DNA of 28,962 nucleotides, from contig DGRN01000029.1 in the NCBI GenBank assembly GCA_002391075.1, positions 1 through 28,962 of the forward strand, in the 5' to 3' direction. Both the position numbers and the translations under genes were made by a program. Shown one piece after another: positions 7,959-15,681 of this stretch. Under the pieces are notes generated by a model. It was not told the origin of the DNA. It saw only the letters and a program-made list of their open reading frames with translations, and did no database searches. The stretch is from Candidatus Saccharibacteria bacterium UBA4387. Lineage in GTDB: Bacteria; Patescibacteriota; Saccharimonadia; Saccharimonadales; Saccharimonadaceae. Within the stretch, counting starts at the first letter, position 1, and each line of letters starts with the position of its first letter.

Positions 7959-9758
7959 ATGGAATGGATAGTAGGACTCAATTCGTTGCGTTTGTTTGCT
8001 ATCATTTTGATTTTTGTCTACCATTTACTGCGCGATAGTTTGCCGGGCGGTTTTGTGGCGGTCGAACTATTTTTCGTGATATCCGGCTTCCTGATTTGTT
8101 CGAAATTAATCGCCGAATACAAACGTGAAGGCAAAATCAACTACGGAAAATTCGTCGTCCATCGCCTTAAGCGCATTTATCCGCCGCTTTTGGGATGTTT
8201 GGCGGTTACCTTGCTGCTGGCGCTCTTTTTACATCCAGACCTCATCGCCGGCATGCGATCCAAGCTGCTGGCTGCCTTAACACTAACAACGAATCTGCAG
8301 GAGCTTTTTACGGGCGGAAATTACGAGAATAGTTTTACGCCGAATCTTTTTGAGCATCTGTGGTTTTTGGGGCTCGATGTGCAACTTTGCTTGCTGGCGC
8401 CGCCGGTAATTTCGCTGAGTTTGCGCATTTTTGGCACGCGCAAAAAAGGCATTCGCGCGCTAGCCCTAGTTTATCTGGCGCTAGCTTTAGGTTCTGGCTT
8501 GCTGATGGTGCTGTTTGGTGGCGTGATGGGCTACACTAATCGTTCCTACTTTGCGCCAGACACGCACGCGATGGCTTTCTGCATTGGTGGTATGATTGCT
8601 GCGCTTTCGCACCTTCGTTTAGCGCCGCCGCGTTTCGTGGGTTGGCGTCCGCTAATTTTAGCCGTTCTGAGCGCACTAGCCATCTTTATTTTTGCGACCA
8701 AGGCCGAGTATTCTGACGTCTCGACCTTCCTTTATGTTTTGCCGCTAGTGGCCATGCTGTCCGGAATTTGGCTTGGCTCGCTGCTTTATTTCCAGGCTAA
8801 CAAAAAGAATCAAAAGCAACTCGGCACGATTCTGCGCCCATTTGAATATTTAGGCGGGCTGTCTTTCGGCATATATCTTTATCACTGGCCGATTTTGATT
8901 GTTTTGCCGCAATTATTTACAATGAATAATGTTATGAGCTTTACGGTTTGTGCGATTTTGAGTGTGATGCTGGCGATTCTCGCGCCACTGGCGATAGGGA
9001 AGCTTTCTCCGCAGAAGCGTGCCAGACGGATAGCTTTTGCGGTGCTGGCTATTTTGGCGATTTGTGTATGTGTGCGCGCGCCAAAACAATCTGCAATCGC
9101 AGAATCGCTAGATGTTGCCACGGATAGTGAAATTCAAACAAATAAGACGACGCCAGATTATCTAGGCTATCGCAAAGTCATGCAAGAGAGCGAGCGTGTC
9201 GTTTTGCGCGAATTTGAACTCGCGAGCGGCGCCGAAAGTTTACCGAGCCGCAACCACGTGGCCGCCGAAAGTCCTAACGTAGCCAAAGTCCTCGTTATTG
9301 GCGATTCAGTTACGCTTGGCGCCAAAGAAGCCATCGAGGCGACCATCCCGTCCTCATTCGTGGACGCGAAAGAGTCGCGCGGCATCGAATCTGCTGCGCC
9401 AATCCTCGCCGCCTATGCGATGGAGGGCGATTTGCCGCCAACCATCGTCGTTAGCCTCGTCACGAATGAGCGCACTATTACGAATGAACTTTTGCAGAAT
9501 ATCATCGATGTTGGTGGTGCTCAGCGCAATTATATCTTCGTCAATGGATATGCAGGCCCGAAACAGCCGCGCGAAAATCAAAACTCGGCCCTCGTCGCCT
9601 TCGCCGCGCAGCATGCAAACGTAACGATAGCGGACTGGTGGGCGCTCGCGCATGATAACTGGTCGCTTATGTATGCCGACCATATCCACCTAAACCCAGA
9701 AGGACGCGTCGTTTATGCTGACCTGATTTATAATACGATACGAAGGAGTAAGAGATGA
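7959..9758 (+). CDS. OatA-like O-acyltransferase (AT3 membrane domain plus SGNH domain)
   Basis: This protein likely transfers acetyl groups across the membrane onto cell-wall or surface glycans; OatA acts on peptidoglycan muramic acid. The 599 residues hold an acyltransferase-3 domain (about 1-370, ten or so membrane helices) with the R-x10-H motif (R11...H22), then a linker. An extracytoplasmic SGNH hydrolase-like domain (about 440-599) follows, with the catalytic Ser in GDSVTLG (D449, S450) and the DxxH pair D574-H577 (ADHIHLNPEG). All catalytic residues are present. Translation is apparently leaderless. The stop overlaps the next start (ATGA), so the coiled-coil gene at 9755 is coupled. 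The exact acceptor cannot be read from sequence. Confidence 0.88.
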   Translation: MEWIVGLNSLRLFAIILIFVYHLLRDSLPGGFVAVELFFVISGFLICSKLIAEYKREGKINYGKFVVHRLKRIYPPLLGCLAVTLLLALFLHPDLIAGMRSKLLAALTLTTNLQELFTGGNYENSFTPNLFEHLWFLGLDVQLCLLAPPVISLSLRIFGTRKKGIRALALVYLALALGSGLLMVLFGGVMGYTNRSYFAPDTHAMAFCIGGMIAALSHLRLAPPRFVGWRPLILAVLSALAIFIFATKAEYSDVSTFLYVLPLVAMLSGIWLGSLLYFQANKKNQKQLGTILRPFEYLGGLSFGIYLYHWPILIVLPQLFTMNNVMSFTVCAILSVMLAILAPLAIGKLSPQKRARRIAFAVLAILAICVCVRAPKQSAIAESLDVATDSEIQTNKTTPDYLGYRKVMQESERVVLREFELASGAESLPSRNHVAAESPNVAKVLVIGDSVTLGAKEAIEATIPSSFVDAKESRGIESAAPILAAYAMEGDLPPTIVVSLVTNERTITNELLQNIIDVGGAQRNYIFVNGYAGPKQPRENQNSALVAFAAQHANVTIADWWALAHDNWSLMYADHIHLNPEGRVVYADLIYNTIRRSKR

Positions 9759-10468
9759 GTCTACGCCGAGACAAGGTGATTGGAACCGTAATAATCGTAG
9801 TTCTCGCACTTGGCGAGCTTGTGATTCTTGGTTGTAGCTTTTGGCATCAACAAGGTGTCCAGGCAACTGAAGTGGCTTCGGAGCTTGTGATGCAAATTAG
9901 CTTGCTCGATTCATCTTTGCGTTCTGGCGATCAAGCGCAATTCGATAAAGCGCAACGCAATTTTTCCGCTCAGCTTGCAACTTTCTCGCGTAATATTTTC
10001 GCCAAGCGGCAGCACAAACAGCTAATCGCGGATTTGCAAAACTACGAAAAAATCCTCAACGAATCTCACTATGTCGAAGATTTGCGCGCCATGTCGCAAG
10101 TGCGCAACGTATTTTTGAGTCAGCTCGAGAACTTGAGCCTCGAAAATTATTCCCGCGACGACTTAACGAAACTCAGCACGATTTTTGGCGAGTATAAGGA
10201 AGATCTCCAGGGTCTTGACATCCAGCAACTAACGCGCGAGCGTGACGAAATTCTCAAGTCAATCGAGCTGTCGCAATCCGCGCTCAAACAAATCACCGAT
10301 TGCATCTCTGTCTGCACGGATGCGGAATTTCTGGAGCGCCAAAACAACTTTTCGACCCAATTCGACGCCATCGTCACCTCGCTCGATGCGCAAAATGCCG
10401 AGCTTGCCGCCAAGTTCGATAGCGCAAAGCTAGCGCGCCAACTCAAAGATATTGCAAAAAACTCTTGA
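9755..10468 (+). CDS. Coiled-coil envelope protein, unknown function
   Basis: No family is recognised. The 237 residues begin with a positively charged end and a hydrophobic helix (about 8-28) containing VILGC, which resembles but does not fully match a lipobox, so it is either a signal-anchored protein or a lipoprotein. The rest is almost entirely charged and helical with Gln/Leu/Asp heptad-like patterning, facing outside. Two cysteines occur together near residues 184-188 (CISVC). ATG 9755 overlaps the acyltransferase stop by 4 nt, with GAAGGAG about 6 nt upstream, so the two are translationally coupled. The stop codon lies inside the -35 of the next promoter. Confidence 0.8.
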   Translation: MSLRRDKVIGTVIIVVLALGELVILGCSFWHQQGVQATEVASELVMQISLLDSSLRSGDQAQFDKAQRNFSAQLATFSRNIFAKRQHKQLIADLQNYEKILNESHYVEDLRAMSQVRNVFLSQLENLSLENYSRDDLTKLSTIFGEYKEDLQGLDIQQLTRERDEILKSIELSQSALKQITDCISVCTDAEFLERQNNFSTQFDAIVTSLDAQNAELAAKFDSAKLARQLKDIAKNS

Positions 10469-10493
10469 TTTTCATAAAGCTTCTGTTTATAAT
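10465..10493 (+). promoter_or_regulatory. Promoter of the surface protein-pta unit
   Basis: TTGATT (10465-10470), a 17-nt spacer and TATAAT (10488-10493). The TGA stop of the preceding gene (10466-10468) is part of the -35. Start near 10500 gives a ~58-nt AT-rich leader. Confidence 0.85.
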
Positions 10494-10557
10494 AAAGCCA
10501 TAAAAGGTCAAAATAAAAATACAAAACATAAACAGGGCTCGATTTTTGCGAGGCGCT

Positions 10558-12549
10558 ATGAAAACAAGAGTACGAAAATCTGGACTCCTTAGATGCGCAG
10601 TAGCGGTATTAGGCATTGCCGGACTAATCTGTGGCGGTATTTTCGCCCTTAATATGTCGCAGGCCCGCGCCGAAGAAGAGCGCGAAAATTTTTATGCCCT
10701 CCAGTATCAGCTCGCCGACGACGGAAATGTGACTCGCACTCTCAACAAATATACTCTTTGCCTCGAAAGTGACTCTTGCGAACTCGGCATTTTTAGCCAG
10801 CGCATTTGGGCGACCGAACAACTGTCTAGTGATTCTATCAGCGGAAACGTTAGCGAGGGTGTCTTGACGCTTACGGATACTTTGCCAGAAAACTACGCCG
10901 TCCCAACCGGTCTCCAGACTGACACTCAGCTCGTCACGGACTCGGAAGATTTGTCTGTCGTCGCTCAGTTTGGCGCCAGCGACAGCGAGCTTGTCTTGAG
11001 CTTCACGAATTACAAAAATGTCACGGCCGACTACTATGTCCGCCTCGAAGAGTCTACAACTCAACCAACTTTCACGGTTAGCTATCTTGTTAAACATCCA
11101 GACATGATTGAGGTTGCAGATGTGCCGGTAAGCTCCGAACATCAAGCCAACGAAATCGTCACGGTGGCTGCAGCGCCATCCGGAACAGCGTTCGGTGAAA
11201 CGCTCCAATTCGTAGGCTGGTCCAGCGAAGATGTCGAAATTGACGGCTCAAGCTTCGTCATGCCGGAAAAAGACCTCGTATTGACCGGCTATTTCGTCGG
11301 CGCGGACGACGTCACTGTTCAGCGCCGCTATCCAAACGAAATCCCAGAAGATTGCCGCGACGAAACCACCTTCGTTGTCGAAAAATACACGCCAATCGAT
11401 CGCGCATTTTCCGAAAAGGGTAGCGTTTGTCGCTCGCACACTTTTGACGGCTGGACGCCACAGGCGGTTGAAGATCTTTACGACGCCGACTTTATCTACC
11501 CAGATAGCCAAAACCAAGGCATCCAGGCCAACTTCACCGCAAAGCCAAGCTACATTGTTAAATACGCGGTCGTCGAGAGCGATGGCCTCGATGATCCAGA
11601 AGGCGTAGATTTGCCAAGTGACAGTGAAAAATACTACCCAGGTGAAGAAATGCCGCTCGCCGAGGCGCTGCAGGCTGGCAACTTTATCTTCGACGGCTGG
11701 TATGCTGACTCAGCGTTGACCGAAAAAATCGGAGCCGCTCTGACGGTTCCGGAAATTGCCGAAGATACCATTGCGACAGTCTACGGAACCTGGAAGCGCG
11801 ATACTGGAAATGTCAATCCTAGCGTCAAAGTCGAAAAGACCAGTGCGGGCGATTCTTATCTCTGGACTGACGAAGTGTCGCTAAAAATTACTGTGACAAA
11901 CCCGGAAGAATTCGCCATCAAAGACATTGCGCTTTTGCCGAAACTTAGCACTCAAATTGGCGACGCCGACCCCGTAGATTATCCGTCCGACGAGCAGCTC
12001 GAAAATCTCAACTTCGCCGAGTTGCCAGATGGCGTCAGCTATAATTCCGAGACCGGCGCACTGCAAATTGCTGAACTTGCAGCCGGTGAATCCGTCGAAA
12101 TTCCGGCCAGCTTCTACGTCAATCGCGACCTGACCGCAAACTATGAACTTTCGGCTCGAATCACGGACGCTAGCGGCGAAGAAAGCGCCCACAAGTTCTA
12201 CGCGCTTGAAAATCCGGTCAACAGCACCGAGAACGCCAACTTTAATGTCAATAGCTCCAAAGATATGCCGGAGACAATCGTCGCAATATCTAGCACGAAA
12301 GATTCGAGCGGCAATTCAACCCCGCAGTCAATCCTTCCGAAAATCGCCCTAACTCTCATTTCGGCCGTCTTAGCCATTCCGTGCATCATTATCGCATCGC
12401 GCAAACGCATCCGCATTGGTTTTCGCTTTGCTGCGCTTGGCGCCATCGTGCTTTTGCTCAGCTTCGCCACCGTCAATCTGCTTTGCCAGACTGAGGTCAG
12501 CTATGCGGCGCAGCAGACTACGCAGAGTCAGCAGAATCTGCTAGACTAA
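10558..12549 (+). CDS. Large secreted and membrane-anchored surface protein with InlB-type repeats
   Basis: Probably a cell-surface protein of this host-associated bacterium; no enzyme motif is visible. From ATG 10558 it has 663 residues: a signal peptide (about 1-38, basic then hydrophobic, ending near QARAEE); a long acidic extracellular region; and beta-rich modules resembling InlB B / Listeria-Bacteroides repeats, with the FxGW core seen in LQFVGWSSED, HTFDGWTPQ and FIFDGWYADSALTEK. Next comes a DUF11-like module (VEKTSAGDSYLWTDEVSLKI, about 425-560), a Ser/Asn-rich linker, and two hydrophobic helices (about 605-625 and 633-652) split by a basic RKRIRIGFR loop. The in-frame TTG at 10546 is possible but ATG 10558 begins a normal signal peptide. 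The ribosome site (GAGG 4 nt upstream) is weak. The phosphotransacetylase gene follows 4 nt later. Confidence 0.82.
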   Translation: MKTRVRKSGLLRCAVAVLGIAGLICGGIFALNMSQARAEEERENFYALQYQLADDGNVTRTLNKYTLCLESDSCELGIFSQRIWATEQLSSDSISGNVSEGVLTLTDTLPENYAVPTGLQTDTQLVTDSEDLSVVAQFGASDSELVLSFTNYKNVTADYYVRLEESTTQPTFTVSYLVKHPDMIEVADVPVSSEHQANEIVTVAAAPSGTAFGETLQFVGWSSEDVEIDGSSFVMPEKDLVLTGYFVGADDVTVQRRYPNEIPEDCRDETTFVVEKYTPIDRAFSEKGSVCRSHTFDGWTPQAVEDLYDADFIYPDSQNQGIQANFTAKPSYIVKYAVVESDGLDDPEGVDLPSDSEKYYPGEEMPLAEALQAGNFIFDGWYADSALTEKIGAALTVPEIAEDTIATVYGTWKRDTGNVNPSVKVEKTSAGDSYLWTDEVSLKITVTNPEEFAIKDIALLPKLSTQIGDADPVDYPSDEQLENLNFAELPDGVSYNSETGALQIAELAAGESVEIPASFYVNRDLTANYELSARITDASGEESAHKFYALENPVNSTENANFNVNSSKDMPETIVAISSTKDSSGNSTPQSILPKIALTLISAVLAIPCIIIASRKRIRIGFRFAALGAIVLLLSFATVNLLCQTEVSYAAQQTTQSQQNLLD

Positions 12550-12553
12550 TTAT

Positions 12554-13330
12554 ATGAAAATTATTTTCCCGGAATCCGATAATCACTACATTGTTGAGGC
12601 GGCAGAGCAACTGCGTCAGTCGTCGCTTTGCGATCCGATTTTACGCAATTCGACTCTCGAAGAAGCCTGCAAATCCGTGACTAGCGGTGAGGCTGATGCG
12701 TTAATCGCCGGCATCGACTATTCTTCGCGCGACGTTATCTTGGCGGCTCGCGATTTCCTCGGCGTCGAAGCTCCAGTTTTCTCGGAAAAGAATCTTTTCT
12801 CCAGCCTTTTTGTGGCAAAATTCCCAGACGGCCGCACGCTAATTCTCTCCGATGGCGCCACGTGCAAACATCCGACCGTCGAACAGCTGGCCGATATTAT
12901 TCGCCTGACCAGCGCCGCTGCGGCAAAAATCCTCGATGATGAGCCTCGTGTTGCGCTGCTGTCTTTCTCGACTTTTGGTTCTGGTGGCAAAGACGCGACT
13001 ATGGACTTACTGCGTGAGGCGAAGCAGCTCTATCTGTCGAAATTCCCTGAGGCGAAAGTTGACGGCGAAATGCAGCTCGACGCCGCCATTAACCCACGCA
13101 TCGGTGCGAAAAAAGCTCCGAACTCCGAAGTTGCAGGCCGTGCGAACGTGCTCATCGTGCCGGATATTAACGCCGGAAACATCCTCTATAAATCATTCGA
13201 GCAGCTCGCTGGTGCGCAGGTGGCCGGCCCGATTTTGCTCGGTTTCAAATACCCGGTGTCGGATTTGTCGCGTGGCTCGACTGCTGAGGACGTAGTGTTT
13301 ACGGCCGAGTGCCTCGCGCGCCTTGCTTGA
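12554..13330 (+). CDS. pta: Phosphate acetyltransferase (short form)
   Basis: Pta interconverts acetyl-CoA and acetyl phosphate, normally paired with acetate kinase for ATP production; no acetate kinase gene is in the window. The 258 residues match the PTA/PTB family: GATCKHPTVEQLADI (101-115), VALLSFSTFGSGG (133-145), DGEMQLDAAINP (170-181), AKKAPNSEVAGRANVLIVPD (185-204) and NAGNILYKS (206-214), ending in DLSRGSTAEDVV (237-248). It is about 60-70 residues shorter than the usual ~325, with a compressed N-terminal domain. The active-site segments remain, so it is probably a functional compact form. ATG 12554 lies 4 nt after the surface-protein stop with no ribosome site; a near-palindrome (12527-12548) spans the junction. 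Confidence 0.82.
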   Translation: MKIIFPESDNHYIVEAAEQLRQSSLCDPILRNSTLEEACKSVTSGEADALIAGIDYSSRDVILAARDFLGVEAPVFSEKNLFSSLFVAKFPDGRTLILSDGATCKHPTVEQLADIIRLTSAAAAKILDDEPRVALLSFSTFGSGGKDATMDLLREAKQLYLSKFPEAKVDGEMQLDAAINPRIGAKKAPNSEVAGRANVLIVPDINAGNILYKSFEQLAGAQVAGPILLGFKYPVSDLSRGSTAEDVVFTAECLARLA

Positions 13331-13355
13331 CAAAACAAAGCGCTTGTGCTATAAT
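13327..13355 (+). promoter_or_regulatory. Perfect consensus promoter after pta
   Basis: TTGACA (13327-13332), a 17-nt spacer ending TGTGC (extended -10), and TATAAT (13350-13355). The pta stop TGA (13328-13330) lies inside the -35. Transcription should begin near 13362. No plus-strand gene follows; it faces the 3' end of a minus-strand gene. Confidence 0.85.
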
Positions 13356-13361
13356 AAAAAG

Positions 13362-13442
13362 TATAGGCGCGTGGGCAAGCACCGCGCCAGCTTTCTGAGT
13401 CTCTAAATCGAGCCAGTAGGCGGTTTCTTCATGAAAGTTTTT
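13362..13442 (+). ncRNA. Candidate short RNA with GUGGGCAAGCAC hairpin
   Basis: The transcript from the consensus promoter would open with a 6-bp GC hairpin, GGCGCG (13366-13371) with CGCGCC (13383-13388), whose loop region reads GUGGGCAAGCAC (13371-13382). The same 12 nt occur in the same position of the RNA starting at 22358. The 3' end is unclear: a weak hairpin before TTTTT at about 13423-13442 is the best candidate and lies antisense to the last codons of the gene at 13403. On the opposite strand the same hairpin, followed after 5 nt by TTTTTATT, may act as that gene's terminator. Supported as a promoter plus hairpin; the RNA itself is inferred. Confidence 0.4.
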
Positions 13443-14383
13443 AGGTCGCTCACAAAAGTATTTAACTTTCCGCGCAAATTATCGTTGTTGCCGGCGCTCA
13501 GCTGTTCTTTTGCTTGCGAAAGCTTACCCCAAATTGTATGATTCGCTTCTTCCGCGACAATATCGCTCACTAGGCGCCCATCCGGCGCATATTTTGGCTC
13601 TTTGCCGGTCAAGGCGCCGCCCGCAATCAGATCGCCTCGCAGAGCAACATAAAACGCTATGCCTTGTAGCATACTCTCTACTATGTTCGCACATAGGTTA
13701 CTAGGTAGCCCGCTGTTTGAGCCGCTTTGCCATTCGCCTTTTTCGATGGCTTTCCGAATGTCTAGCAAAATATCAAAAATTGGTCGGTCAGCTCCCGCAA
13801 ATAGTTTGAAGAGCATATAATCGGATTCGATGCTGACAGGCGTTTGGCCGGCGCGATTATACATCGACAGCCAGTTCTCGGCCTCAGTCCGATATGTATT
13901 CGCGGCGTTATTGTCGTAGGTATTAATCGATTCATCAATCGCGGTCGCAATCTTGTCTTCATACTCTGAGTAGTGCATAATGCGCTCGCGAATACAGAGA
14001 AAGCACTCCGCTCGCACGTTGTCGTATTTCGAGAGGCTAACTCTCTCAGGAATTTCTGGCGCATCAAACTCAAAATTCGCCGCACCGCCCGTGCGTAGCG
14101 CCCCAATCAACCATTGCTTTGCGTTCTGGTCGAGAATTTTTGTCGCCGCTTGCTCAAGACTAATCGGCTGCATCGGATTCTGAATTGTCTGCAAGCAGGC
14201 CGCATGAATCGAGCTGATGCGATCGAGCATTTCTGCGCCGCGCTGCATGACCTGACTATCGTTGCCACTGTTTTCTAGCACCATCACCACGCTGCTCAGC
14301 CAGGCCTCGTTGATGAAATTTCGCTTCTGCAGCTCTATGCCAACATGACTGGCGTAACTTTGTGACGCAAAATTATTTTCCAT
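13403..14383 (-). CDS. Protein of unknown function, helical
   Basis: No family is recognised. The 326-residue product from ATG 14383 has no signal peptide or membrane helix and reads as an all-helical soluble protein, with a cysteine pair CFLC in the middle and a Lys/Pro-rich end (MKKPPTGSI). ATG 14383 is preferred over an in-frame GTG 6 nt upstream because TATAAT ends 7 nt before it, implying leaderless translation. It lies downstream of the GH57 gene on the same strand but has its own promoter, and is converged on by the strong promoter at 13327. Confidence 0.75.
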   Translation of the reverse strand: MENNFASQSYASHVGIELQKRNFINEAWLSSVVMVLENSGNDSQVMQRGAEMLDRISSIHAACLQTIQNPMQPISLEQAATKILDQNAKQWLIGALRTGGAANFEFDAPEIPERVSLSKYDNVRAECFLCIRERIMHYSEYEDKIATAIDESINTYDNNAANTYRTEAENWLSMYNRAGQTPVSIESDYMLFKLFAGADRPIFDILLDIRKAIEKGEWQSGSNSGLPSNLCANIVESMLQGIAFYVALRGDLIAGGALTGKEPKYAPDGRLVSDIVAEEANHTIWGKLSQAKEQLSAGNNDNLRGKLNTFVSDLKTFMKKPPTGSI

Positions 14384-14390
14384 TAGCACT

Positions 14391-14399
14391 ATTATAACA
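14391..14399 (-). promoter_or_regulatory. Extended -10 promoter for the leaderless gene at 14383
   Basis: On the minus strand TGT-TATAAT (complement of 14391-14399) ends 7 nt before the ATG. It follows directly on the U tract of the GH57 terminator. No good -35 is seen. Confidence 0.6.
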
Positions 14400-14404
14400 C
14401 TTCC

Positions 14405-14436
14405 AAAAAATAACTCGGCGCGTGGCCGGGCTATTT
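14405..14436 (-). terminator. Rho-independent terminator of the glucan operon
   Basis: A 12-bp stem with one mismatch and one G-U pair links 14425-14436 to 14408-14419 and is followed on the minus strand by a U tract (complement of 14405-14410). The GH57 stop codon (14431-14433) lies within the stem. Confidence 0.75.
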
Positions 14437-15663
14437 CTTTTTCGTCACTTTTGCTTTCTTGCTGCTGAGCTCGTCTAGTCGCTCTCGCATATCGCGCAGG
14501 GCGTTCATGTAGTACAGGAATGCGTCATACGGCGAATCGTAAGGCGAGAAATATGCATGCACGTCGCCGTCATTGAAATATTTGGTGCACATATAGTACG
14601 GATGATCGGAAGTTTGCAAACAGCGCCAATCGTCAATCAACTTTTCGTCTTTGCTGTCGAGAACTTCGTCTTTGATCGCATAAACCGCATTCATTGCTTC
14701 GTGTTGCATGGAGTTGCCAAGCCAAGCGCTCAAATCGCGCTCGGTATCAGCCCAAGTCACGGTCCATGGCATCGAAATTTCCGCCGTTGGCTCTGCGCTA
14801 TCGCAAGCTTCAGACACGGTCAAGAAATTGTTATCCTTGTCGCGATCCCAGCGGTAAACCAAATGCTCGAAGAATTCAAAAATGCCGGTATCTTCCCAAA
14901 TATTTTCGCCAAAAGTCTCGAAATCCATGAAAAGATTAATCAGCGGTCCGCGCAAAGTTGCAGCCTCTAGCCACTGAATATATTTGTCGACCGTTAGTGG
15001 CCATTCCTTCCAGTTTTTGTCAGAGAAGCGGAAAGCGACGTCGTCGGACAGGCGGTAATTTTTCATCAAAAGTTTAATATTCTTACAACCTTCTGGACGA
15101 TACACGAAATTCGGGCTGCGCCATTCGAGAATCTTGTCCCAGCCTTCTGCTAGGATGCCTTTCATGCCAAAACCGTCAGCCCATTTCGCCAAATCGTCAT
15201 TGTAGCTCAGCTCGGTATTGCGGAAAACTTTCGTTTCGACGCCAAACAATTCACGAATTTTCTCGCGATGCTTTACGACCTGCGCCTCGAATTCGTCGCG
15301 GTCATAGAAAAAGGCCAATGAATGATAATAAGTCTCAGAAACAATCTCGACGCGACCGCTTTTTGTCAGACGTTGCAAAGTTTCGATAATGTCAGGTGCC
15401 CAAGCCTCGGCTTGCTCCAAAAATGTGCCCGTAATCGACAGCGAAAACTTAAAGCCGGCATAGGTATTTATGCATTTTTCGAGCCGCGCCAACATTGGAC
15501 GATAGGATTTGCCGGCAACCTTCTTAAAGATTCGCTCGTTATTCGTGCCGGCGTACCAGTCTTTTTCCGTCCAGTAATCGTGATCGTGGCCAACCGCAAA
15601 GATATTATAATGCTTCAACCGATATGGCTGATGCATATGCAAATACAGAACGATTGACCTCAT
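14431..15663 (-). CDS. Glycoside hydrolase family 57 (alpha-amylase / glucanotransferase-like)
   Basis: GH57 enzymes act on alpha-glucans (amylase, 4-alpha-glucanotransferase or branching activity). The 410 residues show HMHQPY (H11) as motif 1, the ETYYHSL segment (110-116) and FRNTELSYNDD with the likely nucleophile E151. They also show MDFETFGE with the likely acid/base D247, and PWTVTWADTERDLSAWLGN as a late motif. There is no signal peptide, so it acts in the cytoplasm. The C-terminus is Lys-rich. ATG 15663 has AGAGGT about 9 nt upstream and lies 18 nt after the GT4 gene stop, so the two form an operon probably handling a glycogen-like polymer. The exact reaction cannot be decided from motifs. 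Confidence 0.9.
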   Translation of the reverse strand: MRSIVLYLHMHQPYRLKHYNIFAVGHDHDYWTEKDWYAGTNNERIFKKVAGKSYRPMLARLEKCINTYAGFKFSLSITGTFLEQAEAWAPDIIETLQRLTKSGRVEIVSETYYHSLAFFYDRDEFEAQVVKHREKIRELFGVETKVFRNTELSYNDDLAKWADGFGMKGILAEGWDKILEWRSPNFVYRPEGCKNIKLLMKNYRLSDDVAFRFSDKNWKEWPLTVDKYIQWLEAATLRGPLINLFMDFETFGENIWEDTGIFEFFEHLVYRWDRDKDNNFLTVSEACDSAEPTAEISMPWTVTWADTERDLSAWLGNSMQHEAMNAVYAIKDEVLDSKDEKLIDDWRCLQTSDHPYYMCTKYFNDGDVHAYFSPYDSPYDAFLYYMNALRDMRERLDELSSKKAKVTKKK

Positions 15664-15681
15664 CTTAGTATTACCTCTTTA

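Noticed and set aside
13366..13388. Only a terminator of the minus-strand gene at 13403
   Set aside because: Possible as a second role, but the U tract starts 5 nt late and the matching hairpin at 22332-22353 has no such tract, so the 5'-hairpin reading explains both.
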